A stretch of 58,619 nucleotides of DNA, from assembly GCF_000246895.1 (NCBI RefSeq), contig NZ_BAEV01000008.1, positions 1-58,619 of the forward strand, given 5' to 3'. Origin of the DNA: Clostridium arbusti SL206. Lineage in GTDB: Bacteria > Bacillota > Clostridia > Clostridiales > Clostridiaceae. Below are positions 26,894 through 35,753 of the stretch, one piece after another. A model generated the notes under the pieces. The model saw nothing but the letters and a program-made list of their open reading frames with translations, did not search any database and had not been told where the DNA came from. The translations under genes were made by a program, and so were the position numbers. Within the stretch, counting starts at the first letter, position 1. Each line of letters opens with the position of its first letter.

Positions 26894-27706
26894 TTAGAAC
26901 ATTAAAATTTCATTAAAAAATACTTAGATATTCATTAGAAATATTATCCGTTGGCAAAAGTCAAAAAATTAAACGAGAGAATATGTTATTATATCTTCTC
27001 TCGTTACTTAATAGTAATTATATTATTTTTTGAGACAGTCTTTTTTCTAAGTAAACCTAAAATCTCTATATCATCTTCGATTCTATTATCGATTAAAGCA
27101 GTGCCAATAGAGGTAATTTATAATTATTAGAAATTTATTGACGCAACACCAATACTTATAATAATTTTAATTTCAATATTATTACAGCATAAAAATTTTT
27201 TCTTTAATATGTACTATAGAAAACTTACTAATAACGTACCTATAGTGAATTAGGCCCTCGATTGCTTTGCCTATTCACTATCGAATTATATATCTCTAAA
27301 ATTAACTATAACTATCGTTCTTACTAATTTATCAACTATTCTCTTCTAAAAGAAACTAAATGGTTCTATAACTTTTGTGGGAAAATAAAAATACAAGAAA
27401 ATTTACATCATTCGTAAACTAGCTTGTATCAAGGCTTTGGTGCACCTAGGGTAACCCGAACTCCCGGCCTTCAGATTTATTTTAATAGTTTTTTATCTTT
27501 CTACACTTTCCTATAAATGTTGGCATTGCTAGCTTTACTTACTAATACTTTCTAAACAAAACTAGAGTTATCTGAAACTTTTGTGGGAAAAGTGTGGGAA
27601 AATTTTAATTAGCTTATTTGTTGAATAGACTGGCTTTTTATGGTGGGTATAATTGGTAGAACATAAATATAAGAAACTAATTAACTTTTCACTTATCTAT
27701 TTTATG
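26894..27706. other. Gene-poor 0.8-kb stretch of the transposon
   Basis: No intact gene. It holds a 10-bp hairpin AACGAGAGAA/TTCTCTCGTT (26973-27005), and a minus-strand fragment near 27008-27110 reading IGTALIDNRIEDDIEILGLL and ending SKNNIITIK-stop, of unknown family. Further right are a hairpin TATAGTGAATTAGGC/GCCTATTCACTAT (27241-27281) and two copies of ACTTTTGTGGGAAAA (near 27374 and 27576). A GC-richer segment near 27440-27475 is complementary to a sequence ending in GTGCACCA. It looks like debris of earlier insertions. Confidence 0.5.
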
Positions 27707-27744
27707 AAGTACCCTGCTAATAGTAATGTGTTAGCAGGGTACTT
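27707..27744. terminator. Terminator downstream of the ferritin-like gene
   Basis: AAGTACCCTGCTAA and TTAGCAGGGTACTT form a perfect 14-bp stem directly after the gene stop. Confidence 0.8.
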
Positions 27745-27755
27745 TATTATTAGAA

Positions 27756-28286
27756 CTAATATCTTGTACTATATTTTTCATATAACTCCATAAATAATTT
27801 TAAATGTAGCTCTTCATCTAAAATTATTCTTTCAAGAAGTTCTCTTATATATATATCTTTAATTATTGATATATGATATTTATAATTTTCAATAGCTTTT
27901 CTTTCTGATTTAATATCTTCTAACAACATATTTTTGATAAATATTGTAAAATTCACATAGCATGGTGTCCATAATTGTCCATGAGGACATACAGAATTAA
28001 TATAAATTGGTTTTATCCCTAGAAGTTTAATTGTTTCTCCTATAAGCTCTAAGTGTTTCATTTCAGCCATAGATATTCCACCAATAATTTCAGCATAATC
28101 TTCAAATTCTCCTTTGCTTACAAGGTGCTGATACACATAAAGAGAAACTGCGGTAAATTCGCTAACTGCTCCTGCGTAGTCTTGAAGAAGAATATTTGCA
28201 TACTCTACATTTTGTCTTTCTACCCTTGGTTTTGGGTAAGGTAAATTAACAATGAATTTTGTATGTTTTGATATATCACCTGGCAT
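27756..28286 (-). CDS. Ferritin-like diiron protein
   Basis: A 176-residue four-helix-bundle protein of the ferritin-like/rubrerythrin/manganese-catalase superfamily. Metal-ligand candidates: Glu43 (helix 1), Glu75 with His78 in AEMKHLE, Glu133, and Glu158 with His161 in DEELHLK, the ExxH-E-ExxH pattern. No rubredoxin domain. Related proteins in spore-formers lie with coat proteins and are thought to protect against peroxide or store metal. Here it lies next to two CotF-like genes, supporting a spore or oxidative-stress role. Confidence 0.75.
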   Translation of the reverse strand: MPGDISKHTKFIVNLPYPKPRVERQNVEYANILLQDYAGAVSEFTAVSLYVYQHLVSKGEFEDYAEIIGGISMAEMKHLELIGETIKLLGIKPIYINSVCPHGQLWTPCYVNFTIFIKNMLLEDIKSERKAIENYKYHISIIKDIYIRELLERIILDEELHLKLFMELYEKYSTRY

Positions 28287-28361
28287 CTTTGCCTCCTATA
28301 AAAATATCAATACAATTCATTTTATGCTGAATTTAAAGTTATATTACACTTTTCATAGTTT

Positions 28362-28559
28362 TTATTGAGTTTTTCCTTGCCCCGTCATAATTTTAATTTC
28401 TTGCTGAAGTTGTGAAACGTTTTGCATTTTTCTATCTCTTAATTGGGTAAAAAGCTGACGCACCTCTGGATTACTAATCTCCATCATGTACTTATTATAC
28501 ATAGACTGCAACATTATTTCATCTTCTAGAGAATCATGTAGAAAGTCAATAGTATTCAT
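28362..28559 (-). CDS. CotF-like small helical protein (65 residues)
   Basis: A 65-residue, all-helical protein. The ISNPEVRQLFTQLRDRKMQN segment matches the CotF-type spore coat pattern, which is itself ferritin-like. It is preceded by GGAGG and pairs with the 66-residue gene 16 bp upstream. The DUF1657 family, also about 67 residues and also found beside DUF421 genes in spore operons, is an alternative. Confidence 0.6.
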   Translation of the reverse strand: MNTIDFLHDSLEDEIMLQSMYNKYMMEISNPEVRQLFTQLRDRKMQNVSQLQQEIKIMTGQGKTQ

Positions 28560-28575
28560 TTAATATTATCCTCCT

Positions 28576-28776
28576 TTAAACAATTGAAAACTTTGGCATG
28601 GTTTGTGACAATGTATTATAGTTATTACGTGAACCTTGCTCCATTCCTTTTAGCATTTGCTTAAGCTTTGGATCATTAATCTGCTCCGAAATGTTGGCAT
28701 ATTTTTTAGCCATACTTTCTTCATGAAATTGCATTTTTTTAAAAGCATTGTTCATTATTTCTTGTTCAGTAAGCAT
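28576..28776 (-). CDS. CotF-like spore coat protein (66 residues)
   Basis: A 66-residue protein starting MLTEQEIMNNAFKKM, the typical N terminus of clostridial CotF-family coat proteins, followed by the helical INDPKLKQMLKGMEQG segment. AGGAGGT lies upstream. It is shorter than usual CotF proteins and lacks their Gln/Pro-rich tail. It lies between the DUF421 gene (25 bp upstream) and the second CotF-like gene, all in one direction. Confidence 0.65.
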   Translation of the reverse strand: MLTEQEIMNNAFKKMQFHEESMAKKYANISEQINDPKLKQMLKGMEQGSRNNYNTLSQTMPKFSIV

Positions 28777-28800
28777 TTTTACATTACCTCCTAATATTCA

Positions 28801-29523
28801 TTATTTTTCAGTAATCACAGAATAGTATAATTCACCGTTCGAATCAATTAATGCGGCATAAACGTCTTTAATATTTATAATACCTTTTTTAAGCAATTCA
28901 TCCTTTAGCCATTTCTCATCATATCCTAATTTTTTTAAGTTTTCTTCAATAATCTTTCCCTCATTTATAAGAAGAGTTGGAAGACCACCACCCATGGTTT
29001 CAATATTTAAATCCTTTGGAGTTATAGGCTGATAATCAGATTTTTTTAGAACACTTACATGGCCACTTGTTTCCAAAATTGCATCTTCCATTTCACTAAT
29101 ATTAGGCGAGTCTATACTCCGCATATCAGATAAAAGTAGTTCTAATGGAAAGAAAGCTTTTGCCATGCTAGAGCGGAGAATTTTTCCTCTCGAAATTAAT
29201 GGTATTGATTCTCCCATTACAATCCTAGCAAAAGCTCTATTTTTTACAGCAATGTAGGATATAAGATAATGAAGAATGTATATAACAGCAATTATAACAA
29301 CAGTGTTAATAAAGCTTATTTTAGCGTCAAATAAAGAAGCTGCTGTAATACCTCCCATCATCCAGAAAAATGCGAAATCATATCCTGCAAATTGTCCGCC
29401 AGATCTGTGTGGTAGAACTTTTCCTTCTACATACAGCAAAAATCCAACTGCGATACTGCGTAAAGAAAATACAAAGGGAGTAATTTTCTCAGCAGGTCCA
29501 AATATATCTTTTAATAGTTCCAT
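28801..29523 (-). CDS. DUF421 (YetF-family) membrane protein
   Basis: A 240-residue DUF421 protein: an N-terminal region with about three membrane helices (residues 18-100), then the soluble YetF domain with GESIPLISRGKILRSSMA and a C-terminal part ending in DSNGELYYSVI. I choose the second ATG (29523), which has AAGGG at a good distance. DUF421 proteins accompany the spoVA2mob and 2Duf genes that raise spore heat resistance in Bacillus; here CotF-like genes follow. Exact biochemical function unknown. Confidence 0.85.
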   Translation of the reverse strand: MELLKDIFGPAEKITPFVFSLRSIAVGFLLYVEGKVLPHRSGGQFAGYDFAFFWMMGGITAASLFDAKISFINTVVIIAVIYILHYLISYIAVKNRAFARIVMGESIPLISRGKILRSSMAKAFFPLELLLSDMRSIDSPNISEMEDAILETSGHVSVLKKSDYQPITPKDLNIETMGGGLPTLLINEGKIIEENLKKLGYDEKWLKDELLKKGIINIKDVYAALIDSNGELYYSVITEK

Positions 29524-29539
29524 TATCATCCCTTCTTTA

Positions 29540-30237
29540 CTATATACTTATATAAACTGTTCCGTCTGACTCAAGCATTGCTAAAAATATATCTTTTGGA
29601 TTGGTAATGCCCTTTTCACTTAATTTTGCCATTATCCACTTATAATCTAATCCCATCCCTTGAAGATTTTTTTCCTTTATTTCTCCATCATATATAAGAA
29701 TTGTAGGTAATGCTGTCATTTTAGGTGGTAAGTTCATTTGCTTTCGCGTAAGTGGTAGAGCTTCAGGCTTTTTGATAACGCTTATTTTTCCATAGGGTCC
29801 AATACAATGGTATCAATTTCTGATAGATTATGAGCTCCTTTTAGTCTTAATTGCCCTAATAAGTTATCCAGTGTTACATGGCAATCAAGCATATTTTGCC
29901 TGAGTATTATCCCATCCTTCATAAGGATCGTTGGTTCTCGGTCGATTGCTTTAGGCCATTTTATATCTAAATAAGACAGAAAAATATTTACAAAGGCATA
30001 TACAAAAATAATTACTATTCCAGAAGTAAGAGAAGATTCTGGGTTTAACATTCTAATAGCAGCCAAACTCACAATTCCAGCAGCTACTAGATAGTTGTGG
30101 CCTGATAAAATTCCTACTTGTCTGTGACCCATCAAACGATTTGCAATAATTAATGCGATATAAAGAATAACAGCCCTTATTGCCAGCGCAAAGGTGGATA
30201 AATTCTTACTACCTTCCATAAATGAATTCCAGTTCAA
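29540..30237 (-). CDS. Second DUF421 protein, one-base frameshift
   Basis: A second YetF-family protein just upstream of the first. The first 150 residues hold the membrane helices and EPTILMKDGIILRQNML; the frame then breaks at IVLDP. Adding one base at the GGG run (plus strand 29795-29797) gives VLDPYGKISVIKKPEALPL and continues to the C-terminal MLESDGTVYISI, a 232-residue protein of normal length. A 454 homopolymer undercall is the likely cause. GGGGAGGTG precedes the TTG start. It probably forms an operon with the downstream DUF421 and CotF-like genes. Confidence 0.75.
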
Positions 30238-30590
30238 AGCGACACCTCCCCAATTATTACTACTATTGATAATTATTTTTCAAGTAGTTCTGAAAGAATA
30301 ACTGCAATGATAACAATGATGATATCAGCATATAAATGAGTTTTTGATTTATTACCTACCATTTGAGAAAAAAGCATCATATTTAGTGTTTAATTATCAG
30401 AATATTTTATACGTTAAAGATAAAGCCTTCTGACTTCTTTTTTGTATAATTTGAATTATGATTTATATTATCAAAAATAGAAAATCAATCTTATTATTCT
30501 ATTAATGGCACTTTCAACATAAAAATTTATTGAATACAATATTATTCTCACACAAAATAATCATATTAAAAACTTTTAGGAGGTTTAAAT
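30238..30590. promoter_or_regulatory. Divergent promoter region, DUF421 operon / HMA-TauE gene
   Basis: A 353-bp region between divergent transcription units. A 35-codon minus-strand frame (30273-30380) ends VIIAVILSELLEK-stop, with one membrane helix but no ribosome site; it may be a remnant. TAGGAGG serves the plus-strand gene. I do not see a confident sporulation-sigma promoter. Confidence 0.4.
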
Positions 30591-31994
30591 TTGAGTATTA
30601 AAAAGGAAAAAATTAAAGTCTTCGACATGACATGTACATCCTGCGAATTAAGAGTAGAAAGAGCAGTTAAAAAGTTGTATGGCGTAAAAAATGCTGTGGC
30701 AAGCTTCAGCGGCCAATCTTTAACTATACAATATGATATAGAACTCTGTAATCTTGAGAAAATTAAAACTGCTATTAAATCAGCTGGTTATAGTACAGAA
30801 AGTTCAAACAACTATAAAATAGCTGGTATATTTATAATTGCAGCTGCTATTATATTAATTGGAAATTCATCAGGTGGAATTGATATGACCTCTAAATTTA
30901 ATGGCGCTACATATTTTGTTCTATTCATGGTGGGAATACTTACATCAATACATTGCGTTGGTATGTGTGGAGGAATAATGCTATCGCAAAGTATAAATAA
31001 AGATATCAAAAGTAAATTTGATTCAATTAAGCCTACTATTTTATACAATGCCGGAAGAGTTTTATCCTATACAATAATTGGTGGAGTAGTCGGTGCTCTA
31101 GGTTCAGTACTTTCTCTATCTATATCCATGAAAGCGACACTTCAAATATTTGCTGGCATATTCATGATAATAATGGGGCTTAATATGAGTGGTTATGATT
31201 TTTTTAGAAAGCTTAATTTAAGGCTTCCATGGTCTACTTGTTCAGTTAAGAAAAAGCATAACACACCTTTTATAGTTGGTATTCTCAATGGACTCATGCC
31301 CTGCGGACCACTTCAGACAATGCAACTATATGCTTTAGGAACCGGAAGTGCTTTTAATGGTGCACTATCTATGTTTATATTTTCCCTTGGTACAATACCT
31401 CTAATGTTAACCTTTGGTGCATTATCAGGCTTAATAAGCAAGAGGTATACAAAAACTCTACTAAAATTTAGTGGAACCCTAGTTGTAGTTCTAGGTATTC
31501 TAATGGGAACCAGGGGACTTACCTTAGCTGGTGTAAACATACCAACTGCAGCTATATTAACCACTAGTTTATCCGGTAATAAAGTATCATCTTCATCAGG
31601 TGCTAAGCTAACTATAGAAAATGGTGTTCAGGTAATTAGAATGACTGCAGATAATGAAGGATATACTCCAAATGATCTATATGTTGAAAAAAATATGCCT
31701 GTAAAATGGATAATCGACGGTAAATCATTAAATTCCTGCAACGGACAAATTATTATACCTTCCTTAAACATTCAAAAGAGTTTACAGCCTGGTGAAAATG
31801 TAATTGAATTTACACCAGAGGATAAAGATATAAGCTTCAGCTGTGGAATGGGTATGATTCGAGGTGTAATTAAAGTAGTTAATAATATTTCCACTGTAGA
31901 TACCTCAAAACCTGATCCTTCAATATCAGCTCCATCTAGTGAAATGCCTGATTACAACTTGGGTAGGACAACTACAGAACCTGCTGCCAACTAA
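30591..31994 (+). CDS. HMA - TauE/SafE-like - cupredoxin fusion, copper handling
   Basis: A 467-residue three-part protein. Residues 1-68 are a heavy-metal-associated domain with CxxC (Cys15, Cys18). Residues about 75-320 form a membrane domain of the sulfite-exporter-TauE/DsbD-like family with HCVGMCGGIMLSQ and NGLMPCGPLQTMQ. Residues about 345-435 resemble a cupredoxin with Cys383 (NSCNG) and the CGMGM motif at 418-422. The TTG start follows TAGGAGG. The arrangement suggests copper or silver capture and transfer across the membrane. It is the only plus-strand cargo gene. Proteins of this type are known in clostridia, but their mechanism is not well described. Confidence 0.8.
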   Translation: MSIKKEKIKVFDMTCTSCELRVERAVKKLYGVKNAVASFSGQSLTIQYDIELCNLEKIKTAIKSAGYSTESSNNYKIAGIFIIAAAIILIGNSSGGIDMTSKFNGATYFVLFMVGILTSIHCVGMCGGIMLSQSINKDIKSKFDSIKPTILYNAGRVLSYTIIGGVVGALGSVLSLSISMKATLQIFAGIFMIIMGLNMSGYDFFRKLNLRLPWSTCSVKKKHNTPFIVGILNGLMPCGPLQTMQLYALGTGSAFNGALSMFIFSLGTIPLMLTFGALSGLISKRYTKTLLKFSGTLVVVLGILMGTRGLTLAGVNIPTAAILTTSLSGNKVSSSSGAKLTIENGVQVIRMTADNEGYTPNDLYVEKNMPVKWIIDGKSLNSCNGQIIIPSLNIQKSLQPGENVIEFTPEDKDISFSCGMGMIRGVIKVVNNISTVDTSKPDPSISAPSSEMPDYNLGRTTTEPAAN

Positions 31995-32112
31995 AGATAA
32001 GAAAAGACTACTTATATGGTTAAATTAACCACTGGTAATTCTATAAATAGGTTGTCTTAACCTGAACAAGATAGAATATTTGTGGTGATAAATTTTATAG
32101 TGTTTTAAAAAG

Positions 32113-32140
32113 CACCTATATCTTTTTAAGAACATAGGTG
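32113..32140 (-). terminator. Terminator of the SHOCT/cupredoxin transcript
   Basis: CACCTAT and ATAGGTG form the stem; on the minus strand a CTTTTT tract follows. Confidence 0.65.
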
Positions 32141-32164
32141 ATTGAAGTCTTAGAAGAGTTAACT

Positions 32165-32383
32165 TTATCTTCTCATAATTGTATTTTTCTTTTGTTTATA
32201 TTCTTCCTCATTAATCTCTCCTCTGGCATAACGTTCATTTAAAATATCTAAAGCCCTGTTATTATTATCACCATGACTTGGATGATCTTTTAATTTAATA
32301 ATAGCGTAAACAATAATAGCAATAAGAATTATAGGTACTAACATCATAAACATCCCTCCATAACCAAATCCATAATACATCAT
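32165..32383 (-). CDS. SHOCT-domain small membrane protein
   Basis: A 72-residue protein: a Tyr/Gly/Met-rich start (MMYYGFGYGGMFMM), one membrane helix (about 13-30), a polar linker with His, and a C-terminal SHOCT motif (ALDILNERYARGEINEEEYK). The Met-rich N terminus and the neighbouring cupredoxin suggest a role in copper handling. It lies downstream of the cupredoxin gene on the same strand. Confidence 0.8.
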   Translation of the reverse strand: MMYYGFGYGGMFMMLVPIILIAIIVYAIIKLKDHPSHGDNNNRALDILNERYARGEINEEEYKQKKNTIMRR

Positions 32384-32407
32384 AATAATATTCTCCTTCT
32401 ATTATAA

Positions 32408-32456
32408 TAAATTATTTAATAATAAATTATTTAATAATAAATTATTTAATAATAAA
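32408..32456. repeat. 15-bp tandem repeat at the cupredoxin gene end
   Basis: About three copies of a 15-bp unit, AAATTATTTAATAAT. The repeat runs into the last codons and stop of the cupredoxin gene, so copy number can change the 3' untranslated region. Confidence 0.8.
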
Positions 32457-33158
32457 TTTTCCATACATACCTTTTGATGCATGACCTAGGTATTGGCAAA
32501 TGTAATGAAATGTTCCATTTGCGTCAGTAGTAAAGGCAGTAACTGCCGCAGGATAATTATCATTTGAAGCTGCAGGCAGTGGTGAAACAAAAGAATTATC
32601 ATATATACCGCCTTGCATCATAGGCATATAGGCGTAAGGCGGAGCAGCATTCGTGATTTCTACTCCATGAGGCATTCCTTCATCTTCATTAACCATTTCT
32701 AAAGAAATCGTTGCAGACTTAGGAACTTGAATAGTAGGATTAATTAAACCACCAATGACAAATTTTCCATCTGCTGTTTCAGGACCACCAAACATTACAA
32801 TAGTTATATCTTTTCCTGAAAAAGTAATAGTATTATTTTTTTTATCTACAGTTGCACCTTTTAAAGAATTTTCCATTAGTTTATTTGCAGTATCTTCATT
32901 TAAATAAGATAAAGCAGTTGTTCCATTTCCGCCCATCATACCATATCCACTCATCATACCTTCAAAATTTTTATAATCTTTGATATTTTCATCACTAGTA
33001 GAAGTGATAGTGGAATTGTTTATTTCACCTGTATTATTGTAATGAAATGCAGAAATTGAATTATTTTTAACAAAGTTAAAACTCCAAATACCGTAACCTA
33101 TGAGGGAGACAATTGAAATAGTTAATACTAAGCTCCAACCAAGCTTTGCTCTTCTCAT
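32442..33158 (-). CDS. Membrane-anchored cupredoxin
   Basis: A 238-residue protein starting at ATG 33158 (AAGGTG upstream); the frame is open for 7 more codons. An N-terminal membrane anchor is followed by a Met/Gly-rich segment (GMMSGYGMMGGNG) and a cupredoxin domain. A type-1 copper site is visible: His164 in MPHGVEI, Cys221 (YICQYLGH), His226 and Met231 (SKGM), the rusticyanin/sulfocyanin-like arrangement. It probably binds copper outside the membrane as electron carrier or copper buffer. Divergent in orientation from the HMA-TauE-cupredoxin gene, with the SHOCT gene between them. Confidence 0.82.
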   Translation of the reverse strand: MRRAKLGWSLVLTISIVSLIGYGIWSFNFVKNNSISAFHYNNTGEINNSTITSTSDENIKDYKNFEGMMSGYGMMGGNGTTALSYLNEDTANKLMENSLKGATVDKKNNTITFSGKDITIVMFGGPETADGKFVIGGLINPTIQVPKSATISLEMVNEDEGMPHGVEITNAAPPYAYMPMMQGGIYDNSFVSPLPAASNDNYPAAVTAFTTDANGTFHYICQYLGHASKGMYGKFIIK

Positions 33159-33331
33159 AATATCACCTTGTCCTTTCATTTTATATACGCATAATTTTTA
33201 GTAAAACTTATTTCATGTTTATAAATTTAGTATAAAAGACAATTATGGTGGAATTATGGACAGAAAAATATTTTAAAATTATGTTTATACGTAAATATGC
33301 CTATGATTATAAGTAAATCATAAGCCAAAGA

Positions 33332-33505
33332 TCAAATAGTATTAAAACAACTAACTAAAATATAAAAAATATACTCAATAATTAATGCTCCAGTAAAGCC
33401 CAAAGACAATACAGAGCTAATTACGGACATTACTTCATTTATTCCCCACATAATAGGTATAACAGTATTCATATGGTTTTTAGATAATATTGTTAGTTGG
33501 CCTTT
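33332..33505 (-). pseudogene. C-terminal remnant of a multi-spanning membrane protein
   Basis: The minus strand reads LSKNHMNTVIPIMWGINEVM, then SVISSVLSLGFTGALIIEYI, and ends FNTI-stop, with no start or upstream part. The MWGIN...SV.SSVLS pattern resembles the end of a large membrane protein, but I cannot name the family. The rest of 33180-33513 is AT-rich without features. Confidence 0.4.
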
Positions 33506-33513
33506 ATAGAATA

Positions 33514-33933
33514 TTATGAATTAAAATGGTAAATTATTTTTGTTAAAATGTAACTTACTATTATAATCCAGATACATATTATAATACCTCCAGCAATCCA
33601 ATTTTTAGGCTTACCTTCGTTAAAAATATTTTCTGATTGTTGTCTACACTCATTCATAATATCGTTTGGTATTAGTTTTACAGCAAAAGCAATACCCAGT
33701 GGCAATAAAATTAAATCATCAAGATATCCTAAAACAGGTATAAAATCAGGTATTAAGTCAATGGGACTTAAAGCGTAACATACTACTAATATTGAAACTA
33801 ATTTTGCATAAAAAGGTACATCGGGCCGTTTATATGCAAAATATAATGCTCCAATCTCTTTTTTTATTTTTTTAGCATTTTGCTTAATTATTGAAAACCA
33901 AGTCTTAAATTTTTTATTTAGTTCATTCTTCAT
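33514..33933 (-). CDS. DUF1232 (YkvA-type) membrane protein
   Basis: A 139-residue protein with the DUF1232 core ALSPIDLIPDFIPVLGYLDD followed by a membrane-associated helix, and a second C-terminal membrane segment. GAGGTGT supports the ATG at 33933 over a frame opening four codons earlier. Function of the family is unknown; in Bacillus, YkvA proteins are membrane-associated. Probably the first cargo gene upstream of the cupredoxin unit. Confidence 0.85.
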   Translation of the reverse strand: MKNELNKKFKTWFSIIKQNAKKIKKEIGALYFAYKRPDVPFYAKLVSILVVCYALSPIDLIPDFIPVLGYLDDLILLPLGIAFAVKLIPNDIMNECRQQSENIFNEGKPKNWIAGGIIICIWIIIVSYILTKIIYHFNS

Positions 33934-34050
33934 AAAACACCTCAAAATTGCACTTGCAATATTTTAATTTACTTATTAAATTATCGTATTTTAGTTGATT
34001 TATAGTTTACTATTACTTCATTTTAGAATTAGACGAAGTTAGTATAAGTT

Positions 34051-34883
34051 TTAAAATTTAAGATAAGGCATAGTATCTTTTGTTTTACCTAAGATCTCTA
34101 TAAAGAGTTTTTCCAAAACATCCATTTCATCTTTTGCTACTATTGTATGTTTTGCCATAGCAAATTCAGCGATTTTGGTATTCATGCCTAGTGAAAAAAT
34201 TGGAACTAATATAAAGCAAGGCAGATAAAAAAAATTTAATTTTATTGGGGTAATTTTAACTCCTTTTTTCTTTAATTGCGTAAAACATTCTCTAATTGCA
34301 AGTATCATTTTTTTCAGTGTTTCAGGTGATTTAGCTAACTCATAGTTATTTGAATTAAACTTATATAATGCTTTTCCTATTGGGACTATAACTGCAACAT
34401 GAGTTTTTTGCCAATCCATCATATTGTTGTTTTGGCTCGGTGAAAATCCTGCCTTTTTAAAAACCTGTAGCAATTTTTTAAGTCTATCTGTTTTTTTACC
34501 ATTTATTTCACCGAAGGTCGTAGATTGAAATAGCTTGGCAGACCCTTTGCCTATAAAGTATGAAACAATTCCATCTTTTCTTTCTCCCCACGCAGCTGGA
34601 AACCCTATCATTATCCTATCGTACCCAACTGAATCAATATACTTTTGATAGCCACACGGATTATTTACTAGAAAAACTATATTTGAACTTTTATCCTTTC
34701 TACTTTTCCGTTGATTACATTTTTAAGTATTATGTCATTCTTTTTTAGTTCTTCAAAACGCTTTCCTCTTGCGAGCATAGTAATATCAACGCCAGAAAAA
34801 GCTAATTTACCTCCAAAAATACTTCCAATTGCTCCTGCACCATATATTAATATTCTTACATTTTTCATTTGATTTGCTCTCAT
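34051..34883 (-). pseudogene. Ketopantoate reductase-like gene with internal deletion
   Basis: An ApbA/PanE-family NADP-dependent reductase. The N-terminal Rossmann part (ILIYGAGAIGSIFGGKLA) starts at ATG 34883 behind GGGGGA. After KVERIKVQ the frame breaks and the sequence resumes with NIVFLVNNPCGY, then GFPAAWGERKDG and the C-terminal domain. The segment of roughly 30 residues normally between these parts is missing, so this is a real deletion plus frameshift and not a homopolymer error. Non-functional. Confidence 0.8.
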
Positions 34884-34997
34884 TTTTATCCCCCATTAAA
34901 TTCGGCTAATTTTACAATTGCGTTGTAATTCTCTATATAATAGTATCATTTTTTACCATGATTTAAAATATATTCTTGCATATAAAAGGTATCTTTA

Positions 34998-35609
34998 TTA
35001 ACCTAAATTAGATTGTAAATAAACTTCTTTCTTCTGCTCTTCGGTAATTCCTATATACCTTAAAGTTTGAGATTTTGAGGAGTGATTGAATATATCCATA
35101 AGCAATTCTAAAGATGTACCATTTTGATATGCATGATACCCAAAGGTCTTTCGCAAAGTATGGGTTCCAATTTCTCCTGATATTATAATATTAGTATTTT
35201 CATTTCTTTCAATAAGACCTATAGCTTCAGCAGCATTATTTAATATTCTGTATGCTTGCTGGCGAGTTATAGGTGAGTTACTACCCTTGCGACTTCTAAA
35301 GACATAAGAGTTTAAATCCAATTCATGATATTCCTTTAAGTAATTCTGTATTAATTTAACAACTATATCTCCAATATAGAATTTTTTTGTCTTTTTAGTT
35401 TTCTTTTCAGTAATTGTTACATAATCTTTTACAGTCTTCATATTAGGCTTTAATAAATCTGAAAGCTTTAATTTTAATATATCACTGATCCTTAATCCAA
35501 CATTTATACCAAGTATAAAAAGTAATTCATTTCTAGTGGATTGACCCTTTAAAACAGATCTCATATTTTTAATTGTTTTAATATCTCTTATTGGTTCTAC
35601 TGAGTTCAT
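34998..35609 (-). CDS. Small tyrosine recombinase (TnpI-type resolvase candidate)
   Basis: A 203-residue protein consisting only of the catalytic domain of tyrosine recombinases. Active-site residues: Arg40 (VGLRISDIL), Lys near 70-75, His150 and Arg153 (THTLRKTFGYHAY), His176 and nucleophile Tyr185 (TLRYIGI). It lacks the usual N-terminal core-binding domain. Divergent from tnpA with 144 bp between, the position of the resolvase in Tn3-family elements. It should resolve cointegrates at the site at 35640-35700. Similar short recombinases occur on clostridial plasmids, so a different job is possible. Confidence 0.8.
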   Translation of the reverse strand: MNSVEPIRDIKTIKNMRSVLKGQSTRNELLFILGINVGLRISDILKLKLSDLLKPNMKTVKDYVTITEKKTKKTKKFYIGDIVVKLIQNYLKEYHELDLNSYVFRSRKGSNSPITRQQAYRILNNAAEAIGLIERNENTNIIISGEIGTHTLRKTFGYHAYQNGTSLELLMDIFNHSSKSQTLRYIGITEEQKKEVYLQSNLG

Positions 35610-35639
35610 TTTTTATTTCTCCTTGAATCATATTGTATA

Positions 35640-35700
35640 AATTACATTAAGGATAATGTTACACATTAATATTATATTGTATAATTATGTAACATTCAGA
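35640..35700. other. Candidate internal resolution site of the transposon
   Basis: Between the divergent recombinase and tnpA genes lies an inverted repeat ATGTTACA (35656-35663) / TGTAACAT (35688-35695) with partly matching inner flanks, plus a direct repeat ACATTAA on the left side. In Tn4430 the TnpI site has the same logic (core inverted repeat plus direct repeats). Confidence 0.55.
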
Positions 35701-35753
35701 AATACGATATACTTACGATAAATTAATTAAAAATAATAAAGGGTGAAGTTATT

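Noticed and set aside
27430-27480. tRNA-like 3' end on the minus strand (…GGTGCACCA)
   Set aside because: The T-arm does not pair properly and no D-arm, anticodon arm or 5' acceptor strand can be found; at most a fragment.
22351-27631. Repeated TTATTTGTTGAATAG at 22359 and 27613 as possible recombination sites
   Set aside because: Only 15 bp, AT-rich, and with no associated enzyme or symmetrical arrangement.
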